This document shows, one piece after another, positions 21,381 to 31,560 of a DNA stretch of 64,000 bases. Location of the stretch: contig BLAL01000319.1 in NCBI GenBank assembly GCA_015698045.1, positions 496,001 to 560,000 of the forward strand, written 5' to 3'. Position numbers and translations under genes: made by a program. How positions within the stretch are numbered: position 1 is the first letter of the stretch; each line of letters starts with the position of its first letter. The notes under the pieces were generated by a model that saw nothing but the letters and a program-made list of their open reading frames with translations, was not told the origin of the DNA and did no database searches. Origin of the DNA: Rhizophagus clarus. Lineage: Eukaryota > Glomeromycota > Glomeromycetes > Glomerales > Glomeraceae.

Positions 21381-21581
21381 ATGAAAACACAAAACTGTTG
21401 GTGTACTTTACTTCTATCAAATCCTACTACAAAATTAACCCTACACATATTTTCTATGATGGCAGAGCCTGAGATAAATGTAACATCTCAGAGAACCAAA
21501 GAGGCGTTACGTGCCTTAAAGGATAGGGGTATTAAACTTGGTAAACCTGTGGGGACGATACAGAGATCGTATGTTGGATAA
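21381..21581 (+). pseudogene. Serine recombinase (resolvase) fragment
   Basis: The C-terminal half of this 66-residue frame reads FSMMAE...TSQRTKEALRALKDRGIKLGKPVGTI. It closely follows the pattern at the end of the resolvase/invertase catalytic domain and the start of its hinge. The catalytic Ser region and the DNA-binding domain are absent, so it is a remnant. It lies 28 bp upstream of the tRNA gene in the mitochondrial insert. Such enzymes are typically bacterial, so this suggests a mobile element that once entered the mitochondrial genome. I am moderately sure of the family. Confidence 0.6.
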
Positions 21582-21608
21582 GTAGCTTTGAAATGAAGTT
21601 TTAGCTTG

Positions 21609-21696
21609 GGACGGATGGCTGAGTCTGGTTAAAGGCGCCCCACTTGAAATGGGCTAATGCTTCTCGCATTCCAGGGTTCAAATCCCTGTCCGTCCG
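21609..21696 (+). tRNA. trnS(uga): tRNA-Ser(UGA), mitochondrial type, within the NUMT
   Basis: The acceptor stem GGACGGA pairs perfectly with TCCGTCC (21689-21695), with G as discriminator. The anticodon loop CTTGAAA gives anticodon TGA. There is a long variable arm (TAATGC...GCATT), as expected for a class II tRNA-Ser, and a T-arm CAGGG-TTCAAAT-CCCTG. The anticodon stem has four good pairs and one C-C mismatch. No CCA is encoded. It lies inside the mitochondrial segment, so it is probably not expressed from the nucleus. Confidence 0.9.
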
Positions 21697-21747
21697 AAAT
21701 CAGAGAAAGAGCTAGATGATGAATCCAATAAATGGGTATTTTTACAT

Positions 21748-22060
21748 TGACCCCTGGCGGCATAGGTAGCCTAAGGGGGTTCATCTTGTAAATTATCAGG
21801 ATACTTCCCCTTAACTATTCTATATACCAAAAGCAACCTCGCCCTATCCTTGTTGTTATTCATCCATCTTGGTCTAGCTTCTATTATCTTTACAAACTTG
21901 CAAAATGTCGTGTAGCTATCTTTCCTTATGATTTCACCTATTGTATCAATCCACTTCCTAGACCACAACATAGGATTAATCCTTCTATAATGTCTCTTGG
22001 TATTATCTAGTCCTTTCAAATCAACCCCCTAAAGGCGTACCTATGCCGCCAAGGGGGTCA
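21748..22060. repeat. GC-rich inverted repeats flanking an unrecognised minus-strand ORF
   Basis: A sequence with the core GGCGGCATAGGTA at 21748-21783 recurs inverted at about 22021-22060. Each copy can also fold on itself (CCCC...GGGG). Between them a minus-strand frame (21771-22019) encodes about 82 basic residues that I do not recognise. Small GC-rich inverted repeats of this kind are common in fungal mitochondrial genomes, which fits the origin of this segment. Confidence 0.6.
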
Positions 22061-22547
22061 ACTATCCTTTGAACTCCTCCAACAATTTATCTGCCAATCT
22101 CTTAAAGGTAGAGACCTTCAAATCTATGTCTATCACAATCAGATGGGTATTTTCACCGATAAAACCTGTTCTCAATGAGTAATTTAGTGTACTAGGGTCT
22201 GATAAGATCGATCTCTTCAATACCTCTCTTCTCTTCTATACCTCTTGTCCATCCCTTTAGCACAGGTCTAGGGTTTCTTAGGGTTTCCCTTCTATTTAAT
22301 CTTAATTTTAGGTAATTATTAGTCATAAATAATGATTGGTTAATAGAAAGGGGCTTCTGTATGGTTGGATAGTAAGGTAGGGCAGCTTAAGTAGACAGCA
22401 TAATTATGTATGTATATTTTCCTTCTTTATTAAGTCGATAGAGCTGTACCATGGGAAAGTGAGTATGATAGATAAGTTATATAGGTTAACCATTTTAGTT
22501 AGTAGTAGTCTTCATTCCTTATAACTATAAAGTTAAGTAGTTTCCCT

Positions 22548-23590
22548 CTATGCATCCCTAAAGATGGCTGAACCAGGTCCTACAAAAAGCTGCTGAGTAA
22601 TATAACCAAAGAATATACTAAAAATAGCTAAAATTGCTAAGGGAAGAGCCATTATCAAAGGTGGTTCATGTACAGAAAGGTAATTGACTTTAGGACCATT
22701 AGGACGACCTAAAAAGGTTAAATAAAGAGAACGAATAGAATATAGAGCTGTGAATGCAGCTGCTACTGTAGAAATCCAATATGCCAGATGTCCACTTATA
22801 GAGTATGCTGCATATGAGGATAGAATAATCACCTCTTTAGAATAATAACCTGTTAGGAAAGGAAGAGCCATTAAGCTAAATGATCCAATCAACATTAAAA
22901 CATAACAGAATGGTAATAAAGTAACCAATCCCCCATATTTTCGAAGGTCCTGTTCGTCGTTAAGAGCATGAATTACTGCACCTGCTGATAGAAAAAGCAA
23001 GGCTTTGAAGAAAGCATGATTTACCAAATGAAAAAGGGCTGCATTGTATTGAGATAGACCACAAGCTACCATTAACATACCTAATTGGCTACAAGTTGAA
23101 TAAGCAATCACTCGTTTGAGATCATTTTGGAAAAGACCAGTAGTAGCTGCCATGAAAGCTGTTAAAGATCCAATCCAAAGAAGTAGTAGTAGAGCCGTTT
23201 CACTGTACTCTAACAAAGGAGAAATTCGGAGAAATAAGAATACACCTGCTACAACCATGGTAGCTGCATGTAAAAGGGCTGATACAGGAGTAGGACCCTC
23301 CATTGCATTAGGAAGCCAAGTGTGAAGACCTATTTTGCCATTGCCCCTATTAGTAACCCTAAAGCTATTAGAGTAAATAAAGTCTCATGAATCATTGGAG
23401 CAATAGAAAATAGAGTAGAATACTCTAGAGTTCCAAATAGCCAGAATAAACCGAATAAACCTATTAAAAAAGCCCAATCCCCTACTCTGTTAACCAAAAT
23501 GGCTTGCAGAGCTGATTTAGTTGCTTGTACTCGAGTAAACCAAAAGCTGATGAGTAAATAGGATGTGATACCTACACCTTCCCACGTTTT
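22548..23590 (-). pseudogene. nad5: nad5 fragment (mitochondrial NADH dehydrogenase subunit 5)
   Basis: The frame from 23303 encodes unmistakable ND5 membrane segments: GPTPVSALLHAATMV, LFQNDLKRVIAYSTCSQLG, LFHLVNHAFFKALLFL and GYYSKEVII. Upstream, in another frame (about 23335-23590), the preceding ND5 residues are found (WEGVGITSYLL, NRVGDWAFLIG). A missing A in the run near 23334 separates the two frames. The 3' end stops after FVGPGSAI, well short of a full ND5, probably at a mitochondrial exon end. In mitochondria the protein is a proton-pumping core subunit of complex I; this nuclear copy is a broken fragment. Confidence 0.95.
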
Positions 23591-23602
23591 CTAGGAGAGG
23601 GA

Positions 23603-24654
23603 ATAAAAATCTAAAAATTTTTTATATTTCTAGAAATTGTGAAATGTGATATGAAAGGGCCTTTAAATAAATAATACTTTCTAGGCATGGATAAAAATTG
23701 GCACAACATGGGTAATTATTATAATTATATTTAACTATTAACAACAATTATGACTCAATATAATATTTGTATGAGTATTTGAAACGAATGATTTTTTTCT
23801 AAGTAAACATTTATTGTTATGAAACATGATTTATATATCAATATAATGTTTGAATTTAAGTAATTTAATTTCAATTTAAACTGAATCATCAGTAATTTTA
23901 ATTTAATTATTAAAAACTGAAATAATTATTGGTTTCAGTTATTATTGGTTTAAAATTAAAATTAAATATTTTAGATACTTGATTTTAATAAAATAATTTA
24001 GCTAATAAGAAGTTTTGATTAGGTTTCATTAAATTTGATAAGTTTATCAGTATCAAGAAAATTTCACTAAGTTTTGGAGGTAATTTTTAGTAAAACATAA
24101 TCAATTAGAAAGATGTTATTTCTCTTAAAACATATTTGTTCATGACTCACATATGAACCCTCTGTCACAGTGATTATAAAAATACAATCTAAAATATAAT
24201 ATTTTTTTGTGTGTAAAATTGATTACATGATGAAACAAACAGTACTGTACCTTAAAATTTCATGGGTATGCATACTAGAAGCCTGCATGGGCCGAAAATA
24301 AGTGTCCAAAATTCAACTCAAACCAGGCCTGATGCAGGTCTCTAATGCACACACTTTTTCTTAAATAATGTTCTTGCGATATTTATTAATATATTATAGT
24401 ATGAGAGGAGAGCAATATTACTTATTTTTACATGGTTAATGGGTGATTGGCTAAAATTTTGCGACGTCAGTAGCAAAATTTATAGCCGATCACCCATTAA
24501 TCCATGAAAAATAAGTGATATTGCCCACATACTATAATATTATTATCGTATGACCTGACCATAACAGAAAAGTTTACCAATAGTCTAAATAGTTTACATA
24601 AAAGTTTATTTTATTTTATTTTAAACTTTTCTTTACTCTTCTCTGCTTTTAAGG
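23603..24654. promoter_or_regulatory. Divergent intergenic region of Crypton copy B
   Basis: This corresponds to 938-1975 of copy A and to 35310-36346 of copy C. It has no gene. It contains the same 70-bp-armed foldback at about 24396-24545 (ATCACCCATTAA and its complement). The recombinase ATG at 24655 follows TTTAAGG. The region carries the recombinase promoter, and together with the part left of the mitochondrial insert, the bromodomain promoter. Confidence 0.5.
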
Positions 24655-26242
24655 ATGCCACCCCAAAAAAAGGTAATAATTCTTTTCAGTTTTTTGTATT
24701 AAAAATTTATTTATAATATACAGTACCTTATATATATTATTCATAGAACAAGAAAACATTTATCTATACTGCTCTGACAAGTCAAGAAATACTAACTATT
24801 CAACAAGCTGCTCGTGTTAAATCAACAAATATTTCAACCAATACTTGGATAAATACACTTGAAGCCTTCTGGCATGATCTGCAATTACCAGGCAAAATTG
24901 AGGATATCGATACTAAAGAAGTATTAGAACGCCAGCTTGTATTATTCTTTGTTTTATGCAAGCGGCAAAATGGAAAAGATTACTCTGTACAGTCAATTAA
25001 AGCTGCAAGATTTGCAATTGCACGCCATATTAACTTATACTCTAAAATACGTCCTCAAGATATTAATAACAAAAATGTCTATGCAGATTTATACAATGCT
25101 ATAACTGGCAAAATCAAAATTTTAACTAAATCCGGATTTGGTGAATCTCGTGAAGCTGATGCATTTACAGAAAGTGAAATTCAATTAATTGTTAATCATC
25201 CAGCAATGCAAACTGACTCATCAAAAGGATTGTTACACCATATTTTCTGGCATAATGCATTTGAGTTAGCTTTGCGAGGTGGTGAGCATTATGATTTAAA
25301 AATACAACATTTTGTCAAAAGAAAAGATGGTGGTATTGATGTAATTTTTTATCAATCAAAATGTAATCAAATCAGACTGTCAAATTCTAACCCCAAATCA
25401 GAGATTATTTCCATTCCACCAAATGAAAACATTATCAAAGATTATGAGCTTTATTTTACTAAAAGGCCACCACAATGTGACGATGCATTTTATTTACAAC
25501 CATGTAATCAAGCTGAAGGTATTTAATTAAATTATTTGTTATTTAGTTATAAGTTAATATATTAAAATTGTCCTTAAAAATATTTGAAGTTGAATTTACA
25601 GGTTATTGGTATAAATCTACTCATGTTGAAAGGAATTCCTTAAATAAATTTATGAATGAGATTGCTTTGGTAACAGGAATCAATTGTGATGATAGAAAAT
25701 TTTCAAATCATAGTGGCCGAAAAACCTTTGTGCAATATTCTAAAAGCAGAGGTATTAGTGATAATGATGTGATGTCTATTTCACGTTATAAAAATCCACA
25801 TTCATTATCATATTATAAAAGACCAAAAACTGTATTGCAGCAAAATACTTTAACACAAATTAATGATATAATATATAAAAAAAGAGGTACGAATTTTAAT
25901 TTTCATTAATTTCAATACTTTTTATTAATATAAAATTTATTAATAGTAGTAACAAACGAAGCTAAAAATCAATCAACATCTTTTACAACAGCTCTAGAAT
26001 TTTATAAAGGTAGTATAAGTGAAAATTGTAAATTTAAAGCATTGGCGTATTTAAATTACCATATTGCTTATTACATAATAGAAAATAACATCTCACCATT
26101 ACCATTATCTGAAAAACCTCGCGTGCCATTTCAAGAAATTAAAGATTCGCAAAATATTCAATTGGACGAAAACTGTATTAAAAAATTTTTACAAGGAAAT
26201 ACTTTTAATAATTGTAATATTACTTTTAACATGAATCAATAA
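24655..26242 (+). CDS. Crypton-type tyrosine recombinase, copy B (complete frame)
   Basis: Four exons (24655-24672, 24747-25518, 25602-25886 and 25950-26242) join in phase with GT-AG introns to give 455 codons plus stop. The catalytic motifs of the family are the first Arg in ALRGGEHYD, HxxR in NHSGRKT, and the Tyr nucleophile at the second Y of SLSYY, nine residues after the third motif position. That third position, His in copy C (SRHKN), is Tyr here (SRYKN), which may impair catalysis. The C-terminus ends with an NNCNITFN motif seen in Crypton-derived DUF3504 proteins. The enzyme would cut and rejoin DNA to move the element as a circle. It is divergent from the bromodomain gene. The start ATG is the only one before the first intron. 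Confidence 0.85.
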
Positions 26243-26372
26243 AATGTATTTTTCTGACATTGTAATAAATAAATAATTATGGTATATAGTTTATCTGATA
26301 CTATAATAAACTTTATTAATACAATATCTAAAATTAAATCATGTTATGATCATATGTAACCGTACGATAATA

Positions 26373-26872
26373 TGGATTGCCTAATAGCTTTATTTATCAT
26401 AGTGAAGAAACATTTTCCTATTCGGTAGTCTGTTGTGCTATTCAATTTGATATTTTATATTTTTAGAATAATGTAAATCTGGCTGAACGATCATCAAATC
26501 ACTTGTAAGGTATACTCTTTTTTGGTTATGATCTACTAGAAAATGAATTTAAATCAGTTCATAGATTTAGGAGTAATGAATCTGAATCTTAAATCTAAGA
26601 TACAGTATTTCGCACACCACCCTTCTAATGAACAGATGTTTATTATATAATAAAAAAAAATAAAATTTTCATTACCTGTTTACAACATACAAAAAAAAAA
26701 AAAAAAAAAAAATAAACATCCATCAAACTTCAAATGATCTTCCTTATATAAATTTATTCTATATTTCATTATAATCTTTTTTGTTTCCCGTACAAAATAA
26801 ATTTACATGTTATAGTATACAAAAAGAAAAGAAATGAACAACCAAACATCGAGCATCAATTTATCTCCCCTC
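26373..26872. other. Gene-free AT-rich stretch
   Basis: No gene is visible. The stretch follows the end of Crypton copy B and contains a homopolymer of about 22 A near 26690-26711. It ends at the first terminal repeat of the outer nested element. Confidence 0.6.
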
Positions 26873-27482
26873 ACACAGGTCAAAATATAATAAATTGGCC
26901 ATCAGTCAGTCATATGACTGATTAGTGACTGATTGGTAACCGATTGGTTGACAATTCTTTCAATCTGTTACCTATCGGTCATCAATCAGGCACTAATTTT
27001 GATCGGTTACCAATCAGTTATATAACCAATTAGGTACCGATTGATAGCAGATTAGTGTCAATTTAGCTATCAGTTATCAATCGGCTATATCGGATTGATG
27101 ACTGATTAGTGTCAGATGAGATTTAGTAAGCAATCGATCAGCAATCAGTCAGCAATCGATTAGTAATCAGTTATATTGCTGATTTATGACCGATTGATGA
27201 TCATTTCAATCCAGAACTCCAGAATCTGTAATTGCAATCTTAAAAAAATTATTTTAGCTTCAGTTTCTTGTTGATTGTAAGGTTGTTTGCCAAAACTAGG
27301 AGGTTTTGGCAAGATGGTGTATGCGAAACTGCTGAAACTGCTGAAACTCGTGAAACTGTTTCGACATTTTGGCATAGTATATCATATGATATACATATAG
27401 TTTCAGCATTCACTATAATCTGCGGTTTGCAGATTTTATTCCGATCAGTTTTGGTATATCATATGACTTATTGATCGTTAAA

Positions 27483-30084
27483 GATGGTGCCGCAAATAAG
27501 CAATTGTCTGCAATTCCGCAAAGTACTACAGATAGGGTTCCGCACAGATCGGATCAGATCGGATTTTATCAGATTTAAATCTGATCCGACGGATCTGGAT
27601 CTATCAATTTCAAATCTGGATCCAAGATTCGGATATATATTTGAAATTCGAATCTGATCTGCAGACCCAAATTTAAAATCCGGATCTGATTTGAGTTTGA
27701 TCTGAATCTGATCCAAATCTGATCCGAATCTGACCAAATTCGGATTTAAAATAAACGATTTTAACGTTTTTTTTAAAAATCGTTTTAATAAAAAAAATAA
27801 TAATTACTGTTTTTTTAAAATCATTTATTAAAAAAAAAATGATTTTATGTTTTTTTTTTAAAAAATCGTTCCAATGAAACAACGATTTTACGTTTTTTTT
27901 TTAAAATCGTTTTAATGAAAAAACGATTTTTAACATTTTTTTTAAATCATTTTAATTAATGAAAAAAAACGATTTTTAAAGTTTTTTTTTTAAAAAAATC
28001 ATTTGATCAAAAAACGATTTTAACGTTTTTTTTTTAAATTCGTTTTAATAAAAAAAAATGATTTTACGTATTTTTTTTAAAAATCGTTTATATGGAAAGA
28101 AAAAAAATGATTTTTACCATTTTTTTTAAAAAAAATTGTTTAAAAAAATCGTTTAATTAATCAAAAAATGATTTTTAACTTTTTTTTTGAAATCATTTTG
28201 ATGAAAAACGATTTTATGTTATTTTTTTTTAAATCGTTTTAATTAATAAAAAAAAAATGATTTTTAACATTTTTTATTAAAAAAGTCATTTTAATAAAAA
28301 ATGATTTTAACGTTTTTTTTTAAAATCGTTTTAATGAAAAAAAAAACAATTTTACGTTTTTTTTTAAAAATCATTTTAATGGAAAGAAGAAAAACGATTT
28401 TTAACGTTTTTTTTTTAAAAAAATTGTTTAAAAAAATCATTTAATCAATCAAAAAACAATTTTTAACTTTTTTTTTTAAAATCATTTTAATGAAAAACGA
28501 TTTTACGTTTTTTTTTTTAAATCGTTTTATTAATGAAAAAAAAACGATTTTTAACGTTATTTTTAAAAAAATCATTTTAATGAAAAACGATTTTAACGTT
28601 TTTTTTTAAACATCGTTTTAATGAAAAAATGATTTTTAACTTTTTTTTTTAAATCGTTTTAATAAAAAAGAACAATTTTACGCTTTTTTAAAATCGTTTA
28701 ATAAAAAAAATGATTTTATTTTTTTTAAAAAATCGTTTTAATAAAAAAATGAATTTTAATGTTTTTTTAAAAATCGTTTAATAAAAAAAACGATTTTAAT
28801 GTTTCTTTTAAAAATCGTTTTAATAAATAAAAAATGATTTTAACGTTTCTTTTAAAAATCGTTTTAATAAATAAGAAACGATTTTAACGTTTCTTTTAAA
28901 AATCGTTTAATAAAATAAAACGATTTAACATTTTTTCTAAATCGTTTATTTAAAAAACAATTTAGTGTTTTTTCTATTAAAAAATGGGCTTACTCAAAAA
29001 AAATGCTGATTTCGGCATTTTTTTTGAATAAAGTAATGCGAAATAACGCCGTTTCGGCGTGTTTAATAGGTTGCAGTTCTGTTCTGGCATTTTTTTTTAT
29101 TTTATAAATAAAAACGCCTTGGATGAACGGATCTTATGATCCAATTTGGATCTGGCGGATCTGATCCAAATTCAATTCAACAGATCCAGATTATACAATT
29201 TCAAATCTGAATCTGAACTTCGGATTCAAATTTAGAATCTGAATCTGATCTGCAGATTATAATATTATAATCTGATCTGGATCTAACCGGATCAGATCTG
29301 GATCAGATCTAATCGGATCAGATTTTTTGCAGAACCCTAACCACGGAATAATTGCAGAATTGCGACACATTTGCGAAATTGCGAATTATTTGCAATTTCG
29401 CAATATTTTTTATTAAAGTAATCCAAAAAAACGTTGTGAAACATTTTTTTTTAATTAAAATATACTTTGAAAAAACATTTCGCAACATTTTTTCTTTAAA
29501 TTAATTAAAAAATGTTGCGAAACGTTTTTTTAATTAAAATACATTGAAAAAACATTGCAAAACGTTTTTTTTAATTAAATATACTTTGAAAAAACGTTTC
29601 ACAACATTTTTTTTTTAAATCAAATAAAAAACGTTGCGAAATGTTTTTTATTAATTAAAATACTTTGAAAAACATTTCACAACATTTTTTCTTAAAAAAA
29701 TGTTGCGAAACATTTTTTTTAATTAAATATACTTTGAAAAAACGTTTCACAACATTTTTTTTTAAATTAATGAAAAAAACATTGCGAAATGTTTTTTTTA
29801 ATTAAAAATACTTTGAAAAAATGTTTCGCAACATTTTTCTTTAAATTAATGAAAAAAACGTTATGAAACGTTTTTTCAAAGTATTTTTAATTAAAAAAAA
29901 ATGTTTCGCAATATTTTTTCATTAAATTAATTAAAAAAATGTTGCGTAAACATTTTTTTTATTAAATCGGTTTGGTAAACTGCCAAAACTGATCAGGTGA
30001 ATTGCGGAATTGCGGGTCACTAGCCGCAATTCAACTCCAAAATCCACAATATTGCAGATTTGATCAATCAATTGCGGCACCATC
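27483..30084. mobile_element. Second nested element with 13-bp perfect TIR
   Basis: GATGGTGCCGCAA at 27483-27495 pairs perfectly with TTGCGGCACCATC at 30072-30084. Next to the ends are repeats of GCAATTGxxTGCAATTCCGC type. The right half (29380-29960) is a satellite of AAAACGTTTCGCAACATTTTT units, which are fold-back sequences. A hAT-like element (27533-29339) is inserted near its left end. No coding capacity is visible. Confidence 0.5.
27533..29339. mobile_element. Non-autonomous hAT-like element with satellite core
   Basis: The element runs from TAGGGTTCCGCA to GCAGAACCCTA, flanked by ACTACAGA (27525-27532) and ACCACGGA (29340-29347), an 8-bp target duplication with two differences. Subterminal regions rich in GATCTG flank more than 1 kb of AACGATTTTAACG / AAAATCGTTTT fold-back units. 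The same family is complete at 36384-38593 and partial in both palindrome arms. An 8-bp duplication and this TIR length fit the hAT superfamily. No transposase is encoded. Confidence 0.75.
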
Positions 30085-30219
30085 CTTACTGATTGTACTA
30101 ATTTACTGAACTGATAATTTTTTTTTTATTAAAAAAAAAGGTTAAAAAAAAACATTTTTATTGTTTATAATTGGAAAAAATAAACCCGCCCTAAACATGA
30201 AAGGTTGGGTTTTTAATTT

Positions 30220-31560
30220 ATTTATTTTTTTTGTAGGAATGTCACTAACATTCCTTTTCTCTTTTTTTACTTTAGAGCACCTTCCAGACCTGGAATTTGG
30301 TGAAACAGTAGGTTAAAAAGGGGAAGTGTTGTTTAACTTGTTTAATTTTAATTGTAGGAACGTACCTAATGGTCCTTTTTTTTTACTTTAGGGTCGTTCT
30401 TTCAGGACATGAATTCTGTTGAAATGAAATAAAAACAGCCTCCTGGACGAACCTGGACTTAGAATGTAAGAAATGGGGGAAGGGGAGTTTTTTTAAATAT
30501 TAAAAAAATGTACTGACGTTTCTTTATTTGTATTAGGTTGCCAGACTCCTTGGACAAACCCGAACTTTAGAATGTTAGTTGAAAAAGGGAGAGGTGATTT
30601 TTTTTAATATTAAAGAAAAGTTACTAACGTTACTTTCTCTCTTTTTTTATTGAAGATAGCTTAGTTTATTTTTTTTTCATTATTGTAGGGTTGCCAGACA
30701 GAAAACATGACCGGACTTTTGAAATTGAAGTAAGGGGATCAAGGGAAAGAGCTTTGTTATTTTTTTTTAATAAATCTAACTAGTTTGTTTTTTTTTCTTT
30801 TCTGTAGGGTTGCCGGACAAAAAACACGACCGGATTTTTGAAATTAAGGTAAGGGAAGACCGGAAGGGTCTATTATTATTATTATTATTATTAATAAATT
30901 TAATTAATTTTTTTTTTGTAGGTATTGCCAGACAAATTATGAACCGGACTTTGGGCAAAAGGTAAATGGGGAGGGGCTTTTTCAAACTTTTTTTAGTAAC
31001 ATTTTTAACGTTACTTTCTTTTTTTTTGTAGATATCAATATTTCCGGACGAATCATACGAACTGGACTTTGGGCGAAAGGTAAATGGGAAGGGAAGGGTT
31101 TTTTTAATCTTTTTTAGTAATGTTTTTAACATTACTTTTTTTTGTAAATTGAATCGATATTGCCGGATAAATCATGAATCAGATTTTGGGCGAAAGGTAA
31201 ATGGGAGGGGGATTTTTTAAACTTTTTTTAGTAACGTTTTTAACGTTACTTTCTTTTTTTTGTAGATATCAATATTGCCAGACGAATTATACGAACTGGA
31301 CTTTAGACTAAATGTAAATGGGGAGGAAAGGGTTTGTTTTTAATCTTTTTTAGTAACATTTTTAACGTTACTTTTTTTTCTTTCTTTTTTTGTAGGTATT
31401 GGCTTAGGTTCCTTGTATGTGGATTGCACTCTGATCAGTAAGTTTTGAAAATGAAAGCTTTGAAAACTACTTTTTTAAATCGTTTTTTAAAAATTTTAAT
31501 TAATTTTACTTTCTTTCTTTTGTAAGTGCTGGCTTCGGTTACTTATGGATATTGGACTGG
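30220..31560 (+). repeat. Array of exon-like units bounded by splice signals (array 1)
   Basis: About ten units of roughly 100-130 bp each contain a T-rich tract ending TGTAG, 40-48 bases of more GC-rich sequence, and a GTAAAT/GTAAGG donor-like end. Clear examples of the central blocks are 30689-30729, 30808-30848, 30922-30961, 31032-31079 and 31266-31313. The blocks are related (TTGCCAGAC...GGACTTTGGGCAAAAG) and each has one open frame ending in phase 0 at the donor. Block lengths of 41, 40 and 48 would not keep one frame if joined in series. I see no start or stop that makes a normal gene. Confidence 0.6.

Larger units (their letters stand above)
21265..23602. other. Nuclear insert of mitochondrial DNA (NUMT)
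   Basis: About 2.3 kb of clearly different composition interrupts copy B of the Crypton between its two divergent genes; copies A and C lack it. It contains a serine-recombinase fragment, a mitochondrial-type tRNA-Ser(UGA), small GC-rich inverted repeats, and part of nad5. The nad5 frame carries a one-base deletion. Since the left arm lacks the insert, it arrived after the palindrome formed or was lost from the left arm. A chimeric assembly is the alternative, but both junctions lie in the same short AT repeat, as expected for capture at a break. Confidence 0.8.
19446..26372. mobile_element. Crypton/bromodomain element, copy B
   Basis: The element holds a bromodomain gene (minus) and a tyrosine recombinase gene (plus), divergently arranged. 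The recombinase side ends where similarity with copy C stops, after CGTACGATAATAT (26372 here, about 40290 in copy C). The inner side is cut by the hAT-like sequence. A mitochondrial DNA segment (21265-23602) interrupts the central intergenic region. Copy B is the only one of the three whose recombinase frame is open throughout. Confidence 0.75.

Noticed and set aside
17369..26372. The Crypton and bromodomain genes as part of the Polinton's own long TIR
   Set aside because: Copy C at 33650-40290 has the same two genes with no Polinton sequence, so they form a separate element.
30776..31132. Minus-strand ORF of 118 residues
   Set aside because: It runs antisense across several exon-like units and poly-T tracts; the Lys runs come from poly-T.
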